Shown here: positions 34,104 to 42,110 of the stretch, one piece after another
Position numbering within the stretch: position 1 is the stretch's first letter
Layout of the letters: each line of letters begins with the position of its first letter
Source: Rhabdaerophilum sp. SD176
GTDB taxonomy: Bacteria > Pseudomonadota > Alphaproteobacteria > Rhizobiales > Beijerinckiaceae
Length of the DNA stretch: 64,000 nucleotides
NCBI RefSeq assembly: GCF_030143245.1
Contig: NZ_JARJNS010000001.1
Coordinates: forward strand, 558,001-622,000
Direction of reading: 5' to 3'
Notes under the pieces: generated by a model
The model's input: the letters and a program-made list of their open reading frames with translations, nothing else
Told to the model about the DNA's origin: nothing
Database searches by the model: none
Program-made: the position numbers and the translations under genes

Positions 34104-34844
34104 ATGTCCATGAGGATGCGTTCTTTTCCCCGGTTTTTTGCAATAGCCGGACTTCTAGTTGCGCTCGGCGGGTTGCCGGGCTGCGCGGGCGTCGATCCCG
34201 GCCTGGTGCATGGGGGCATCAAGGCGCATTTCAGCCGGACGCCTGAGGAGCGGAAGGCTGCGCTGGCGGAATTCGCCAAGGCCGATAACTGGGCCAACAC
34301 CGCCTTCTGGAACACGGCCATGGGCGAGGCGATGTTTTACCTGCCGGATGATTTTCGGACCACATTCACCCGCGACGAGGATACCTTCATCAACTACGCC
34401 TTCGGGGCCTATCTCGCCCAGTATCCGGAGGCGACTTATGAATCGCTCAACAGCTGGCTGGGCGAGATCGGGCTTCTCGAGCAAGCCGGCATCACGCGGG
34501 AGCGCCTCGAATACGCACGCGGCTTCGGCCGGATCTGGCTGAAGAACCTCGCGGAAGATCCGAAGAACCGGCCCATGAAAGAGCGCCTCGCGCTGTTCAA
34601 GCAGCGGTTCGGCGCGGGCTCCGACAGCTACAAGCGAATCTTTCCGCCCCACAGGATGCGGACCCTGCTGCGTGACGATGCGGCCCTCACGGCCTTCCTG
34701 ACCGATGATGCCTATGCTGCAAACTGGGTTGAGCAGAACCGGGATATCAACACGACCACCCGCGACAGGACCTTCGATTACAAGTCGATCCAGGACTTCC
34801 TGAGCCCTGTCACGATCGGGATCCTGCCCGGCCTTGCGAGCTGA
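34104..34844 (+). CDS. Lipoprotein, unknown function
   Basis: A 246-residue protein with a lipoprotein signal: basic MSMRMRSFPR, a hydrophobic core, then the lipobox LPGC. The mature part is mostly helical and charged, with no motif I recognise. It has a GGAG site and is in line with the beta-barrel gene, so the two may form an outer-membrane pair. Confidence 0.75.
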   Translation: MSMRMRSFPRFFAIAGLLVALGGLPGCAGVDPGLVHGGIKAHFSRTPEERKAALAEFAKADNWANTAFWNTAMGEAMFYLPDDFRTTFTRDEDTFINYAFGAYLAQYPEATYESLNSWLGEIGLLEQAGITRERLEYARGFGRIWLKNLAEDPKNRPMKERLALFKQRFGAGSDSYKRIFPPHRMRTLLRDDAALTAFLTDDAYAANWVEQNRDINTTTRDRTFDYKSIQDFLSPVTIGILPGLAS

Positions 34845-34969
34845 CCGCGCGCGGGTTCCGGTCGATCCAGGAGCATTTGCGCAACCGGAAAGCCTCGCTG
34901 TACGATGTAATATAGGCCGATTCCTGTCGCGGGTTGGCGGCCGGTTTGACCTGCAGTCGGAGAGTGTTT

Positions 34970-35569
34970 GTGTCGGGAAAGCGTCAGGCGCGGATCCTGA
35001 TTGTCGATGATCACCCGTTGGTGCGTTTCGGCCTTCGGACCGCCTTGCAGACAGCCTATCCCGGCATCGAGGTCGAGGAAGGGGCGCGCCTCGCCGAGGC
35101 CACGGCACGTGTCTCGTCAAACCCGCCCCATGCCGTCATCCTTGACCTTGCCCTGCCGGATTCGACAGGCATTGACACCTATCTCGCGCTTCGAAACGAG
35201 GCCCCCGACCTGCCGATCATCATCGTGACCGGCAGCGACCCAACTGAACTGCGGGGCGCGCCGGACCTCGATGACGCCGCCGCGATCCTGTCCAAGGCAT
35301 CCGGGCCCGAGGCCATTATCGGGCACCTTTCGGATCTGCTCCCGCAGGAACCGGGCGCGTTCAAGGCCAATGATCAGCCTGCCCTGACTCCGCGCGAACG
35401 CGACATCCTCGTGCTTTGTGCACGCGGGCTGCAGAACAAGGTCATCGGGCGCAGCCTCGGCATCAGCGAAAACACGGTCCGCGCCCATCTCGCCAGCGTG
35501 TTCAAGCGTTTCGGCCTGACCCATCGTGGCGAGGTGAAGGAACTTCTCGAACGCGCGGGCAATCGCTGA
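34970..35569 (+). CDS. LuxR-type response regulator
   Basis: A 199-residue two-domain regulator. The receiver domain (about 8-125) has the acidic pair in ILIVDDHPLVRFG and the phosphate acceptor D59 in AVILDLALPD. The C-terminal LuxR/NarL helix-turn-helix (about 140-197) reads LTPRERDILVLCARGLQNK and ISENTVRAHLASVFKRF. The GTG start at 34970 is preceded by GGAGAG; a TTG at 34934 is less likely. It converges with a hybrid kinase gene and overlaps it by 68 bp, so the two are probable partners. Confidence 0.88.
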   Translation: MSGKRQARILIVDDHPLVRFGLRTALQTAYPGIEVEEGARLAEATARVSSNPPHAVILDLALPDSTGIDTYLALRNEAPDLPIIIVTGSDPTELRGAPDLDDAAAILSKASGPEAIIGHLSDLLPQEPGAFKANDQPALTPRERDILVLCARGLQNKVIGRSLGISENTVRAHLASVFKRFGLTHRGEVKELLERAGNR

Positions 35570-37316
35570 GCGCAGCCCCCATCACTGTGCGCAGCGTGCC
35601 GGCGGCAACCGGCTTCTGGAGCACGCGGATGGCCTCGCCCGGATCAGGCACGGCCGGATCCGCCGTGACCAACACCGCCGGAATGTGCCGTCCGGCGCGG
35701 GCGCGGACCTCCCGGATCAGCATGAGGCCATCCATCGCGCCGGGCAGCCGCAGGTCGGAAACGAGAATATCGGGCGCGCCGCCGGCATCCACGAGGGCCA
35801 AAGCCGCCATCGCATCGGCGGCCACCTCGACGGTATACCCCCAGCCGGCCAGCATCTCGCGCAGGATCTCGCGGAGCGGATCATGATCCTCGACCAGCAG
35901 CACCCGCCCGGCTCCCGGCCCGGAAGCCTCGGGGATGGTGGCATGGCGCGTCGCAGCCGCAACCCCGGGACGGCCGGCAGCCGGGAGGTCGAGCGCGAAG
36001 AGGGACCCCTTGCCCGGCCAGGACCGCACCGCGATGTCTCCGCCAATGATCTCGGCCATGCTCTTCGCGATGGTGAGGCCAAGACCGTGGCCGCGCCCCG
36101 CCTGCCGGGCCGGATTGGCAAGCTGGTGGAAGGGCTCGAAAATACGTGGAAGGTCGGCCTCCTCGATACCCGGTCCGGTATCCCAGACCTGGATGACGAG
36201 GCGGCCCTTGCGCGGACGCACGCCGACCAGCACCCGCCCATTTGCTGTATAGCGGACCGCATTCCCAACGAAATTGCGCAGGATCTGCGTCAGCAGGACA
36301 GGCTCGGCCAGCACCCAGCGGCTCGTGCCTACAAAACCGAGGTCGATCGACTTCGCGGCTGCTTCGGCGGCGAATTCCACGCCGACCTGCCGGAAGATGC
36401 CATCCAGCTCGACCGGCGCCAGCCTGGGCTCGAACCCTTTCGCCCCGGCCCGGGCCGCCTCCAGCATGCGCTCGAGCAGGTCTGAAATCGTCTTGACCGA
36501 TTCCCCGATCGTCGCGATCCGCTGCGCGCGGATATCCGTTCCGGCGGCGTCGAGCGTATCCAGCAGCAGCCTGATCGCATAAAGCGGCTGGCGCAGGTCA
36601 TGGCCGGCAGCAAGCAGTAAACGTGTCTTCTCGGTGCTGGACCGTTCGGCGCGGTCGCGCGCCTCGGCCAATTCGCGCGAGAACGCCTTTTCCTGGTTCC
36701 GGAGACGGATCAGGTCGCGCATCGTGCGGTTCTGCAGCATCGAATAGCCGAGATGCGTGATGAGAAAGACGAGGCCGAGCACGGCCATCCAGCGGTTGGT
36801 CTCGTCAGGCGCAAGCCCGAACCGGACGATAATCGGTCCCATCGCACTGAGCGCAAAGGCCGCATAGACCTGCCTGTCTGCCGACAGCGAGGCGACTGAG
36901 CCGGCCGTCAGCCCGACAAGCATCATGATGATGAAAAGCATGAGCGGCCCGTCCCCGGACCCGGTGACAACCCACCCGAACCAGCCGAACAGGCCGCCGG
37001 AAGCGAGGCTCCCGAGCATGAAGCCCGCGCGCCAGAACCAGAGATTGCTGCCTTGCCGATAGCGCCAGTAGGCCGCCACGAACAACGCCCGGAAGGCGGC
37101 GAGAACCACCGCTGCAACCAGCCACGACGAGGCGAGTGTGGAGGGGCCAAGGCGCAGGCCATGGACATAGGCGGCGGTGGGCGCCACCACCAGAACCGCG
37201 CCGATGACGATCGGCATCTGTCGCGCCAGCAGCTCGACGAGTTCCTCGGCTTCCCCCGCCTGCGAGGGCCGGATCGATGGATCCCGCCCCGGGTTTCCGC
37301 CAGCTGTAACCGCCAT
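35502..37316 (-). CDS. Hybrid histidine kinase with membrane sensor and C-terminal receiver
   Basis: A 604-residue protein. Residues about 35-205 form a membrane sensor of about six helices with little periplasmic loop. A short coiled region follows, then the phosphorylated His near residue 239 (AAGHDLRQPLYAIRL). The ATPase domain has NFVGNAVRYT, VWDTGPGIEEADLPRIFEPF and GRGHGLGLTIAKS. A receiver domain from about 470 has the acceptor Asp in LVSDLRLPGAMDG. The 3' end overlaps the LuxR-type regulator gene on the other strand by 68 bp. The signal is unknown. Confidence 0.9.
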   Translation of the reverse strand: MAVTAGGNPGRDPSIRPSQAGEAEELVELLARQMPIVIGAVLVVAPTAAYVHGLRLGPSTLASSWLVAAVVLAAFRALFVAAYWRYRQGSNLWFWRAGFMLGSLASGGLFGWFGWVVTGSGDGPLMLFIIMMLVGLTAGSVASLSADRQVYAAFALSAMGPIIVRFGLAPDETNRWMAVLGLVFLITHLGYSMLQNRTMRDLIRLRNQEKAFSRELAEARDRAERSSTEKTRLLLAAGHDLRQPLYAIRLLLDTLDAAGTDIRAQRIATIGESVKTISDLLERMLEAARAGAKGFEPRLAPVELDGIFRQVGVEFAAEAAAKSIDLGFVGTSRWVLAEPVLLTQILRNFVGNAVRYTANGRVLVGVRPRKGRLVIQVWDTGPGIEEADLPRIFEPFHQLANPARQAGRGHGLGLTIAKSMAEIIGGDIAVRSWPGKGSLFALDLPAAGRPGVAAATRHATIPEASGPGAGRVLLVEDHDPLREILREMLAGWGYTVEVAADAMAALALVDAGGAPDILVSDLRLPGAMDGLMLIREVRARAGRHIPAVLVTADPAVPDPGEAIRVLQKPVAAGTLRTVMGAALSDCPRVREVPSPRHDGSGRNA

Positions 37317-37464
37317 GAACGAACCTGCCTCGTCTTGAACAGGGGACTGTCAACAACGTCCTAGGGCACGGGCGCCGGCCCGGAAAGATCCGGCAGGCGG
37401 TTTTCGGCAGGCGATTTTTCAGCGGGAAACGGCGGGCCTGGAACGCGCGTCCCGGCGAAGCGCC

Positions 37465-37492
37465 TTGACGAAGCCGCAGGCTCTGCTAGGCA
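37465..37492 (+). promoter_or_regulatory. Probable promoter of the glycine riboswitch-dadA unit
   Basis: TTGACG at 37465-37470, a 16-bp spacer, then TAGGCA at 37487-37492. A start site about 7 bp further would coincide with the beginning of the first riboswitch aptamer. Confidence 0.5.
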
Positions 37493-37499
37493 TCCGCCC

Positions 37500-37677
37500 G
37501 CGGAAGAGTTCAGCCGGTCCGCCGGTTGACGCCGAAGGAGCAACCGCCCCGGAAACTCTCAGGCCCCAGAACCGCACCCGTTTTTGACTCTGAAAAGTGG
37601 AGCTGCCGCTCCCGCCGATGGTGTAAGCCGCGACCTGACGAACAGGGCCGGTGATGCTCTCAGGCCAATGACAGAGG
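37500..37677 (+). ncRNA. Tandem glycine riboswitch
   Basis: Two consecutive aptamers of the glycine type. Aptamer 1 (about 37500-37576) has the outer pairing GCGG/CCGC, the AGAGTT/AACTCT pairing, and the conserved cores ACGCCGAAGGAGCAA and GGAAACTCTCAGGC. Aptamer 2 (about 37585-37677) has GACTCTG closing with CAGAG, CGCCGATGGTGTAAGCC and GATGCTCTCAGGCCAATGAC. The switch lies in the leader of dadA and should tie its expression to glycine. Tandem aptamers of this class usually turn genes on. Confidence 0.92.
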
Positions 37678-37678
37678 G

Positions 37679-37716
37679 GGCTCCGCCTCGCGCCGTATGC
37701 GCGGGCTCAAGGAGCC
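37679..37716 (+). promoter_or_regulatory. Hairpin that masks the dadA ribosome-binding site
   Basis: GGCTCC (37679-37684) pairs with GGAGCC (37711-37716), which contains the Shine-Dalgarno sequence; inside, GCC/GGC and CGCGC/GCGCG extend the stem. A second short segment GGCTC (37704-37708) could also pair with the site. There is no T-run, so control of translation is more likely than termination. Confidence 0.65.
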
Positions 37717-37722
37717 ATGATC

Positions 37723-38988
37723 ATGTCTGCTTCCCGTCCTGAATCCGTCGCCGTGATCGGCGCCGGCATTACCGGCATCACCACCGCCTATTCCCTGATG
37801 AAGCGCGGCTGCCGCGTCACCGTCTTCGATCGCCAGCCCTATGCGGCGATGGAAACCTCCTTCGCCAATGGCGGCCAGCTCTCGGCCTCGAATGCCGAGG
37901 TCTGGAACAGCTGGGCCACGGTGCTCAAGGGCATCAAATGGATGATGGAGCCCGGCGCGCCGTTGCTCGTCAATCCGGCGCCCTCCTGGCACAAGATCTC
38001 CTGGATGGGCGAATTCATCGCCTCCATCCCGAAATACGAGCAGAACACCGTCACCACCGCCCGGCTCGCCATCGAGGCCCGGGCCTATCTGAAGGCGATG
38101 GCCGAGGCCGAGGGCATCGATTTCGACTGCGAGACCCGCGGCATCCTGCATTTCTACGAAACGAAGAAGGATTTCGACGCGGCCGCCCGCGTCAGCGCCC
38201 TGCTCGCCAAGGGCGGGCTCGAGCGCCGCGCCGTCACGCCGTCGGAGATCAGATCCATCGAGCCGGCCCTGCGCGGTGACTATTACGGCGGCTTCTACAC
38301 CCCGTCGGATTTCACCGGCGATATCCACAAATTCACGGTCGGCCTCGCCCGCGCCTGCGAAAAGAAGGACGTGTCGATGCGCTTCTCGACCGAGATCCTC
38401 TCGACCGCCGCCGGCGAGAACGATGTGACGCTTGTCACCCGCTCCACCGAACCGACGCTGGATGGCAGCCAGCATCCCGAGCAGGTGGAAACGTTCGACA
38501 AGGTCATCGTCTGCGGCGGCGTGATGTCCCGCGCCATTGCCAGCGGCTTCGGCGACCGGGTGAATGTCTATCCCGTCAAGGGCTATTCGATCACCGTGAG
38601 CCTGACCGAGAAGGCCGATCAGGACGCCGCACCCTGGGTCAGCCTGCTCGACGACAAGGCCAAGATCGTCACCAGCCGCCTCGGCCCGGCCCGCTTCCGC
38701 GTGGCGGGCACGGCGGAGTTCAACGGCTATAACCGCGATATCCGTGCTGCGCGCATCGCCCCGCTCATCGCCTGGTGCCGGGTGCATTTCCCCGGCATGA
38801 GTACGCGCCAGAGCGTGCCCTGGGCCGGCCTTCGCCCGATGATGCCGGACATGATGCCCCGCGTCATGCGCGGCCGGAACCCGCGCGTCTTCTACAATAC
38901 CGGCCATGGCCATCTCGGCTGGACGCTCTCCGCCGCCACGGCCGATGCCGTCGGCGCGCTTGTCACCGCCCGCCCGAACGCGGCGTGA
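37723..38988 (+). CDS. dadA: D-amino-acid dehydrogenase (DadA family FAD oxidoreductase)
   Basis: A 421-residue flavoprotein. The FAD-binding motif near the N-terminus is VAVIGAGITGITTAYSL; other DadA segments are ANGGQLSASNAEVWN, WMGEFIASIP, YPVKGYSITV, and the C-terminal RPMMPDMMPRV and NTGHGHLGWTLS. The family oxidises D-amino acids (D-alanine, some act on glycine) to keto acids, feeding electrons to the membrane chain. Two ATGs are in frame; the one at 37723 is 8 nt from the GGAG site and is preferred over 37717. The glycine riboswitch suggests a role in glycine or D-alanine overflow. Confidence 0.9.
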   Translation: MSASRPESVAVIGAGITGITTAYSLMKRGCRVTVFDRQPYAAMETSFANGGQLSASNAEVWNSWATVLKGIKWMMEPGAPLLVNPAPSWHKISWMGEFIASIPKYEQNTVTTARLAIEARAYLKAMAEAEGIDFDCETRGILHFYETKKDFDAAARVSALLAKGGLERRAVTPSEIRSIEPALRGDYYGGFYTPSDFTGDIHKFTVGLARACEKKDVSMRFSTEILSTAAGENDVTLVTRSTEPTLDGSQHPEQVETFDKVIVCGGVMSRAIASGFGDRVNVYPVKGYSITVSLTEKADQDAAPWVSLLDDKAKIVTSRLGPARFRVAGTAEFNGYNRDIRAARIAPLIAWCRVHFPGMSTRQSVPWAGLRPMMPDMMPRVMRGRNPRVFYNTGHGHLGWTLSAATADAVGALVTARPNAA

Positions 38989-38995
38989 ACGCAAA

Positions 38996-39020
38996 GGGCC
39001 GCCCCGGGGCGGCCCTCCTT
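38996..39020 (+). terminator. Terminator of dadA
   Basis: GGGCCGCC-CCGG-GGCGGCCC followed by the T-rich TCCTTCCTGTT. Confidence 0.65.
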
Positions 39021-39041
39021 CCTGTTGAACATGCGGCAGGA

Positions 39042-39890
39042 TCAATAGGCCATGAGCAGCGGCACATGGGCGCTGTGGGTCAGTTCCACAGTCACGCCAC
39101 CGAACAGGAATTCCCTGATGCGGGAATGCCCGTATCCGCCCATGACGAGGAGATCGGCGCCGGTTTCCACGGCATGCCTGTCCAGCACGGCACCGACAGA
39201 TTCACCGACCACCGTCTTCTCGACCAGCTTTGTCTCGATCCCCTTGCGGGCGAGATGATGCGCAAGATCAGCGCCGGGCAGCATCCGGTCCAGTGGCTTC
39301 TCGCCGGAAACGACAACGATATCCACCTGCGTGATGCCGGGGAAAAGCTGCGCCATGTCGTTGGCGGCGCGGGCGGCATGGGGGGAGCCATCCCAGCCGA
39401 TCACGGCACGCTGGAAGGCACCCTTCGGCGTGGCTCGGGGCGAGGCGACAAGAACCGGCCGGCCGGAGCGGAACAGCGCCTCCTCGAGGATGAGCCCGGT
39501 GACATCGAGCACCGACTTGGGCTGGTCGACGATGATCAGGTCGGTCGCACGCGCTTGCCGGACGGCGCGGGCCGCCGCTTCCTCGAGCAGGTCATGCGTC
39601 ATCTCGACATGCGCCGAAAGCCCGGCAGCGGCGATCTGCGCCTTGGCCTCGACGATGAGCTTCTCGCCCTCGGTCAGTGCGCGCTGGTTGAGGTCGGCCA
39701 TCATCGGCGCCACATAGGATGAGCCCAGCAGCGAGAATGGAACATGGGCCTTGGGCGTGATGACCGTGACGCCAAGATAGGCGCCGGCAGCTTCGGCAAG
39801 TTTCGCGCCGGCAAAGAGGGCTGCTGACTTGGCCTCGTCGGCAACCCGGATGATGCAGTGAACCGATGTCAGTGGCTTGGTTGTTGGCAT
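39042..39890 (-). CDS. Universal stress protein with two UspA domains
   Basis: A 282-residue protein; the ATG at 39890 gives MPTTKPLTSVHCIIRVAD, and the open frame before it is Arg-rich and spurious. Residues about 1-150 and 160-282 are two UspA-like units. Only the second keeps a good nucleotide motif (VMGGYGHSRIREFLFGGVT), while the first is diverged (SSYVAPMMADL). Tandem Usp proteins are cytosolic and bind ATP or other adenylates under stress. It is downstream of rpsU on the same strand. The specific role is unknown. Confidence 0.88.
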   Translation of the reverse strand: MPTTKPLTSVHCIIRVADEAKSAALFAGAKLAEAAGAYLGVTVITPKAHVPFSLLGSSYVAPMMADLNQRALTEGEKLIVEAKAQIAAAGLSAHVEMTHDLLEEAAARAVRQARATDLIIVDQPKSVLDVTGLILEEALFRSGRPVLVASPRATPKGAFQRAVIGWDGSPHAARAANDMAQLFPGITQVDIVVVSGEKPLDRMLPGADLAHHLARKGIETKLVEKTVVGESVGAVLDRHAVETGADLLVMGGYGHSRIREFLFGGVTVELTHSAHVPLLMAY

Positions 39891-40050
39891 GGTGGATTTC
39901 CTCCCTGGAACAAGAACTGGGAGGAACATGCCGGATCGGCGGACAGACCGCTCTGATCTGGCGCAAAACGACCCGACAATCGGTCGGGACGCACGAAAGC
40001 CGGCTGGCGCAGGGCGCCGGCCGGCTTCAAGGCAATCAGGGGAGAGCGAT

Positions 40051-40317
40051 TTAGGCCGTGCGCGGCGCGCCGCGACCCGGGCCGGCAACGCGCGGCTTGG
40101 GCTTCGGCATCGGCAGGAGACCTTCGCGCTGCATCTGCTTGCGCTGGGCCTTGCGGGCACGACGCACCGCTTCGCCCTTTTCGCGCGTCTTGCGCTCGGA
40201 AGGCTTCTCGTAGGCCTTGCGCTGCCGCATCTCGCGGAAAACGCCTTCACGCTGCATCTTCTTCTTCAGGACGCGCAGCGCCTGCTCGATATTGTTGTCA
40301 CGGACAAGAACTTGCAA
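40051..40317 (-). CDS. rpsU: 30S ribosomal protein S21
   Basis: An 88-residue basic protein with the S21 sequence [20 protein letters not shown] (first residues) and [21 protein letters not shown]; the C-terminal about 20 residues form an alphaproteobacterial Pro/Arg-rich tail. The start codon is TTG, not ATG, and is fixed by the universally conserved MQVLV N-terminus and a GGGAGA site upstream. S21 helps the small subunit recognise mRNA during initiation. It sits between cspA and the stress-protein gene, all on the minus strand. Confidence 0.95.
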   Translation of the reverse strand: MQVLVRDNNIEQALRVLKKKMQREGVFREMRQRKAYEKPSERKTREKGEAVRRARKAQRKQMQREGLLPMPKPKPRVAGPGRGAPRTA

Positions 40318-40419
40318 AAGCCATCTCCCGGCATCGGCCGATAGGGAAAGGCGCGCCAGCCCGGATGAGCGGGCGGCGCGCCGGGGTCATAATGCCGGGC
40401 CGAAGCCCGGCAATCCGGT

Positions 40420-40632
40420 TCAGCCGATGATCTGGAGGCGATCGGCGGCGGACTTGCCGCTGCGGCGATCGGCAACGACCTCGAACGACACCTTCTGGCC
40501 TTCGTTCAGGCCGCTGAGGCCCGAGCGCTCAACGGCGCTGATATGCACGAAGACATCGGTGCCGCCGTTGCTCGGCTGGATGAAACCAAAGCCCTTTTGG
40601 GCGTTGAACCACTTCACGGTTCCGTTCTGCAT
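40420..40632 (-). CDS. cspA: Cold-shock protein (CspA family)
   Basis: A 70-residue cold-shock domain protein: [20 protein letters not shown] carries RNP1 and [10 protein letters not shown] carries RNP2. The ATG at 40632 follows an AAGGGACTT site, and the upstream extension is spurious. It binds single-stranded RNA and prevents secondary structure. The roughly 300-bp leader region upstream is as long as expected for cold-shock mRNAs. Confidence 0.93.
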   Translation of the reverse strand: MQNGTVKWFNAQKGFGFIQPSNGGTDVFVHISAVERSGLSGLNEGQKVSFEVVADRRSGKSAADRLQIIG

Positions 40633-40940
40633 GGGAAGTCCCTTTGGATCAGTTTGAGTACGTAGTCTGGCTGACGGCGCAGGCACGCAAACCGGTCAGG
40701 CTGGCGGCAAGCGCTGTTGATATCGATGTTCTAGGAGGAGGTCATCAGCCAAGGCGGATTCAGATCCGCAGTAGCAAAGTCGTTCGGCCGAAACTCGATC
40801 CTGCCTACATAGCATCAACCGCCCGGCGCGGCAACACGTTCTTCCGGAACACCCGGTCTTCCTCGAAAACCACGTGATCAACGCAGCTTGCCGGCCCCTC
40901 GAAGCTGTTTTACGCTGGATGCTCCAGAGGATGAAGCATC
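40633..40940. other. Intergenic region between cspA and a lipoprotein gene
   Basis: About 310 bp without a supported gene, lower in GC than its surroundings. The part next to cspA is probably its 5' leader. No clear palindrome, and the short open frames have no protein-like content. Confidence 0.5.
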
Positions 40941-41426
40941 ATGGTTTCCGCGTATCCTGCCTCGCTGATCCGCGCCGGAATCCCAGCGATTCTGGTCCTG
41001 CTGCTTGGCGGCTGCGGCACGACGATCGACGAGGCGGTCGTCACGCCCGGCGCCCTGACCGAACGCCCGGCCACGATCCGGAACGAACAGCTCATCGGGA
41101 AATGGGGCGTTGCCTCCTATCGCGAGGAAAAGGACCGCAAGCGCGTCGAGGCCCAGGCCCGCGCGCAATGCCGCCTGCCCTATATCATCGCGAAAGGCCC
41201 GTCCGATGGCGTGATGATGCATCTCGCCGACGATGCGAAGCTCTATGAGTTGCGGATCAAGGGTGGTTCGGACGGCAAGACCTATCTCGGGCCCGAGGCG
41301 CCGCCCGGCGAATGGCAGGATCGCGAGATCATTTCCATCTCGGAGAAGGAAATGATCATGCGTTTCGTCGATCCCGAAGTGCATGGCCGCTACGGCACCT
41401 TCATCTATGTCCGCTGCCCCGGCTGA
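40941..41426 (+). CDS. Lipoprotein, unknown function
   Basis: A 161-residue protein with a lipoprotein signal (ILVLLLGGCGTT, lipobox LGGC). The mature part has the repeated polar pattern GKWGVASYREEKDRKRVEAQ and a C-terminal beta-rich portion ending VRCPG. I do not recognise the family. It is followed 15 bp later by an L,D-transpeptidase gene, so an envelope role is plausible. Confidence 0.75.
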   Translation: MVSAYPASLIRAGIPAILVLLLGGCGTTIDEAVVTPGALTERPATIRNEQLIGKWGVASYREEKDRKRVEAQARAQCRLPYIIAKGPSDGVMMHLADDAKLYELRIKGGSDGKTYLGPEAPPGEWQDREIISISEKEMIMRFVDPEVHGRYGTFIYVRCPG

Positions 41427-41441
41427 TTGACAGGGAGACCT

Positions 41442-42098
41442 ATGACACCCCGCCACTCCCTCCTCTCCCGCTTCAACGGACTGGCGGTGGCAACCCGCCG
41501 CGGAGCAGGCTTCTTCCTCGCGGGTCTTGCTGTCATGGCGCTGTCTGGTGCGGCCTTTGGTCGCCAGCAGGCCGCCCCGATCTCGATGGATATCGGCGAC
41601 GAGCCCGGCCGCGTGGCCACGGCGGAGCAGATCGTGGAAGAGGGCCCCTTCGCGCGCCAGCTCGTGTTCTTCCGGAGCAGCGAGCCGGCGGGAACGATCG
41701 TCATCCATACCAACGAGCGCTTCCTTTATGTCGTGCAGGGCAATAACCGCGCCCTGCGCTACGGGATCGGCGTCGGGCGCGAGGGCTTCCAGTGGTCGGG
41801 GCTTGTCCGGGTCTCGCGGAAGGCCGAATGGCCTGACTGGACCCCGCCGCCGGAAATGATCGCGCGCCAGCCCTACCTGCCCCGTTTCATGGCGGGCGGG
41901 CCCGGCAATCCGATGGGCGCGCGCGCACTCTATCTCGGTTCGACAGTCTACCGGATCCACGGCACCAACCAGCCGGAAACGATCGGCCATGCGGTATCGT
42001 CCGGCTGTTTCCGGCTGGCCAACGGCGACGTGATCGATCTTTTCGAGCGCATTGCCGTGGGTGCGAAGGTCATTATCCGCCACGGCGCGAGCATCTGA
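41442..42098 (+). CDS. L,D-transpeptidase (YkuD/ErfK family)
   Basis: A 218-residue exported enzyme; the ATG at 41442 has a GGGAGA site and gives a signal with the hydrophobic run FFLAGLAVMALSGAAFG. The YkuD domain (about 75-216) has the active-site HGTNQPETIGHAVSSGCFRL block with catalytic Cys and preceding His and Ser. It forms 3-3 peptidoglycan cross-links or attaches proteins to the cell wall in the periplasm. It sits between a lipoprotein gene and a binding-protein gene with gaps of about 15 bp, suggesting one operon. Confidence 0.9.
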   Translation: MTPRHSLLSRFNGLAVATRRGAGFFLAGLAVMALSGAAFGRQQAAPISMDIGDEPGRVATAEQIVEEGPFARQLVFFRSSEPAGTIVIHTNERFLYVVQGNNRALRYGIGVGREGFQWSGLVRVSRKAEWPDWTPPPEMIARQPYLPRFMAGGPGNPMGARALYLGSTVYRIHGTNQPETIGHAVSSGCFRLANGDVIDLFERIAVGAKVIIRHGASI

Positions 42099-42110
42099 AG
42101 GAGGTCGGCC

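Noticed and set aside
40051-40317. rpsU starting at an internal ATG
   Set aside because: The conserved N-terminus MQVLV is encoded from the TTG; internal ATGs would remove essential residues.
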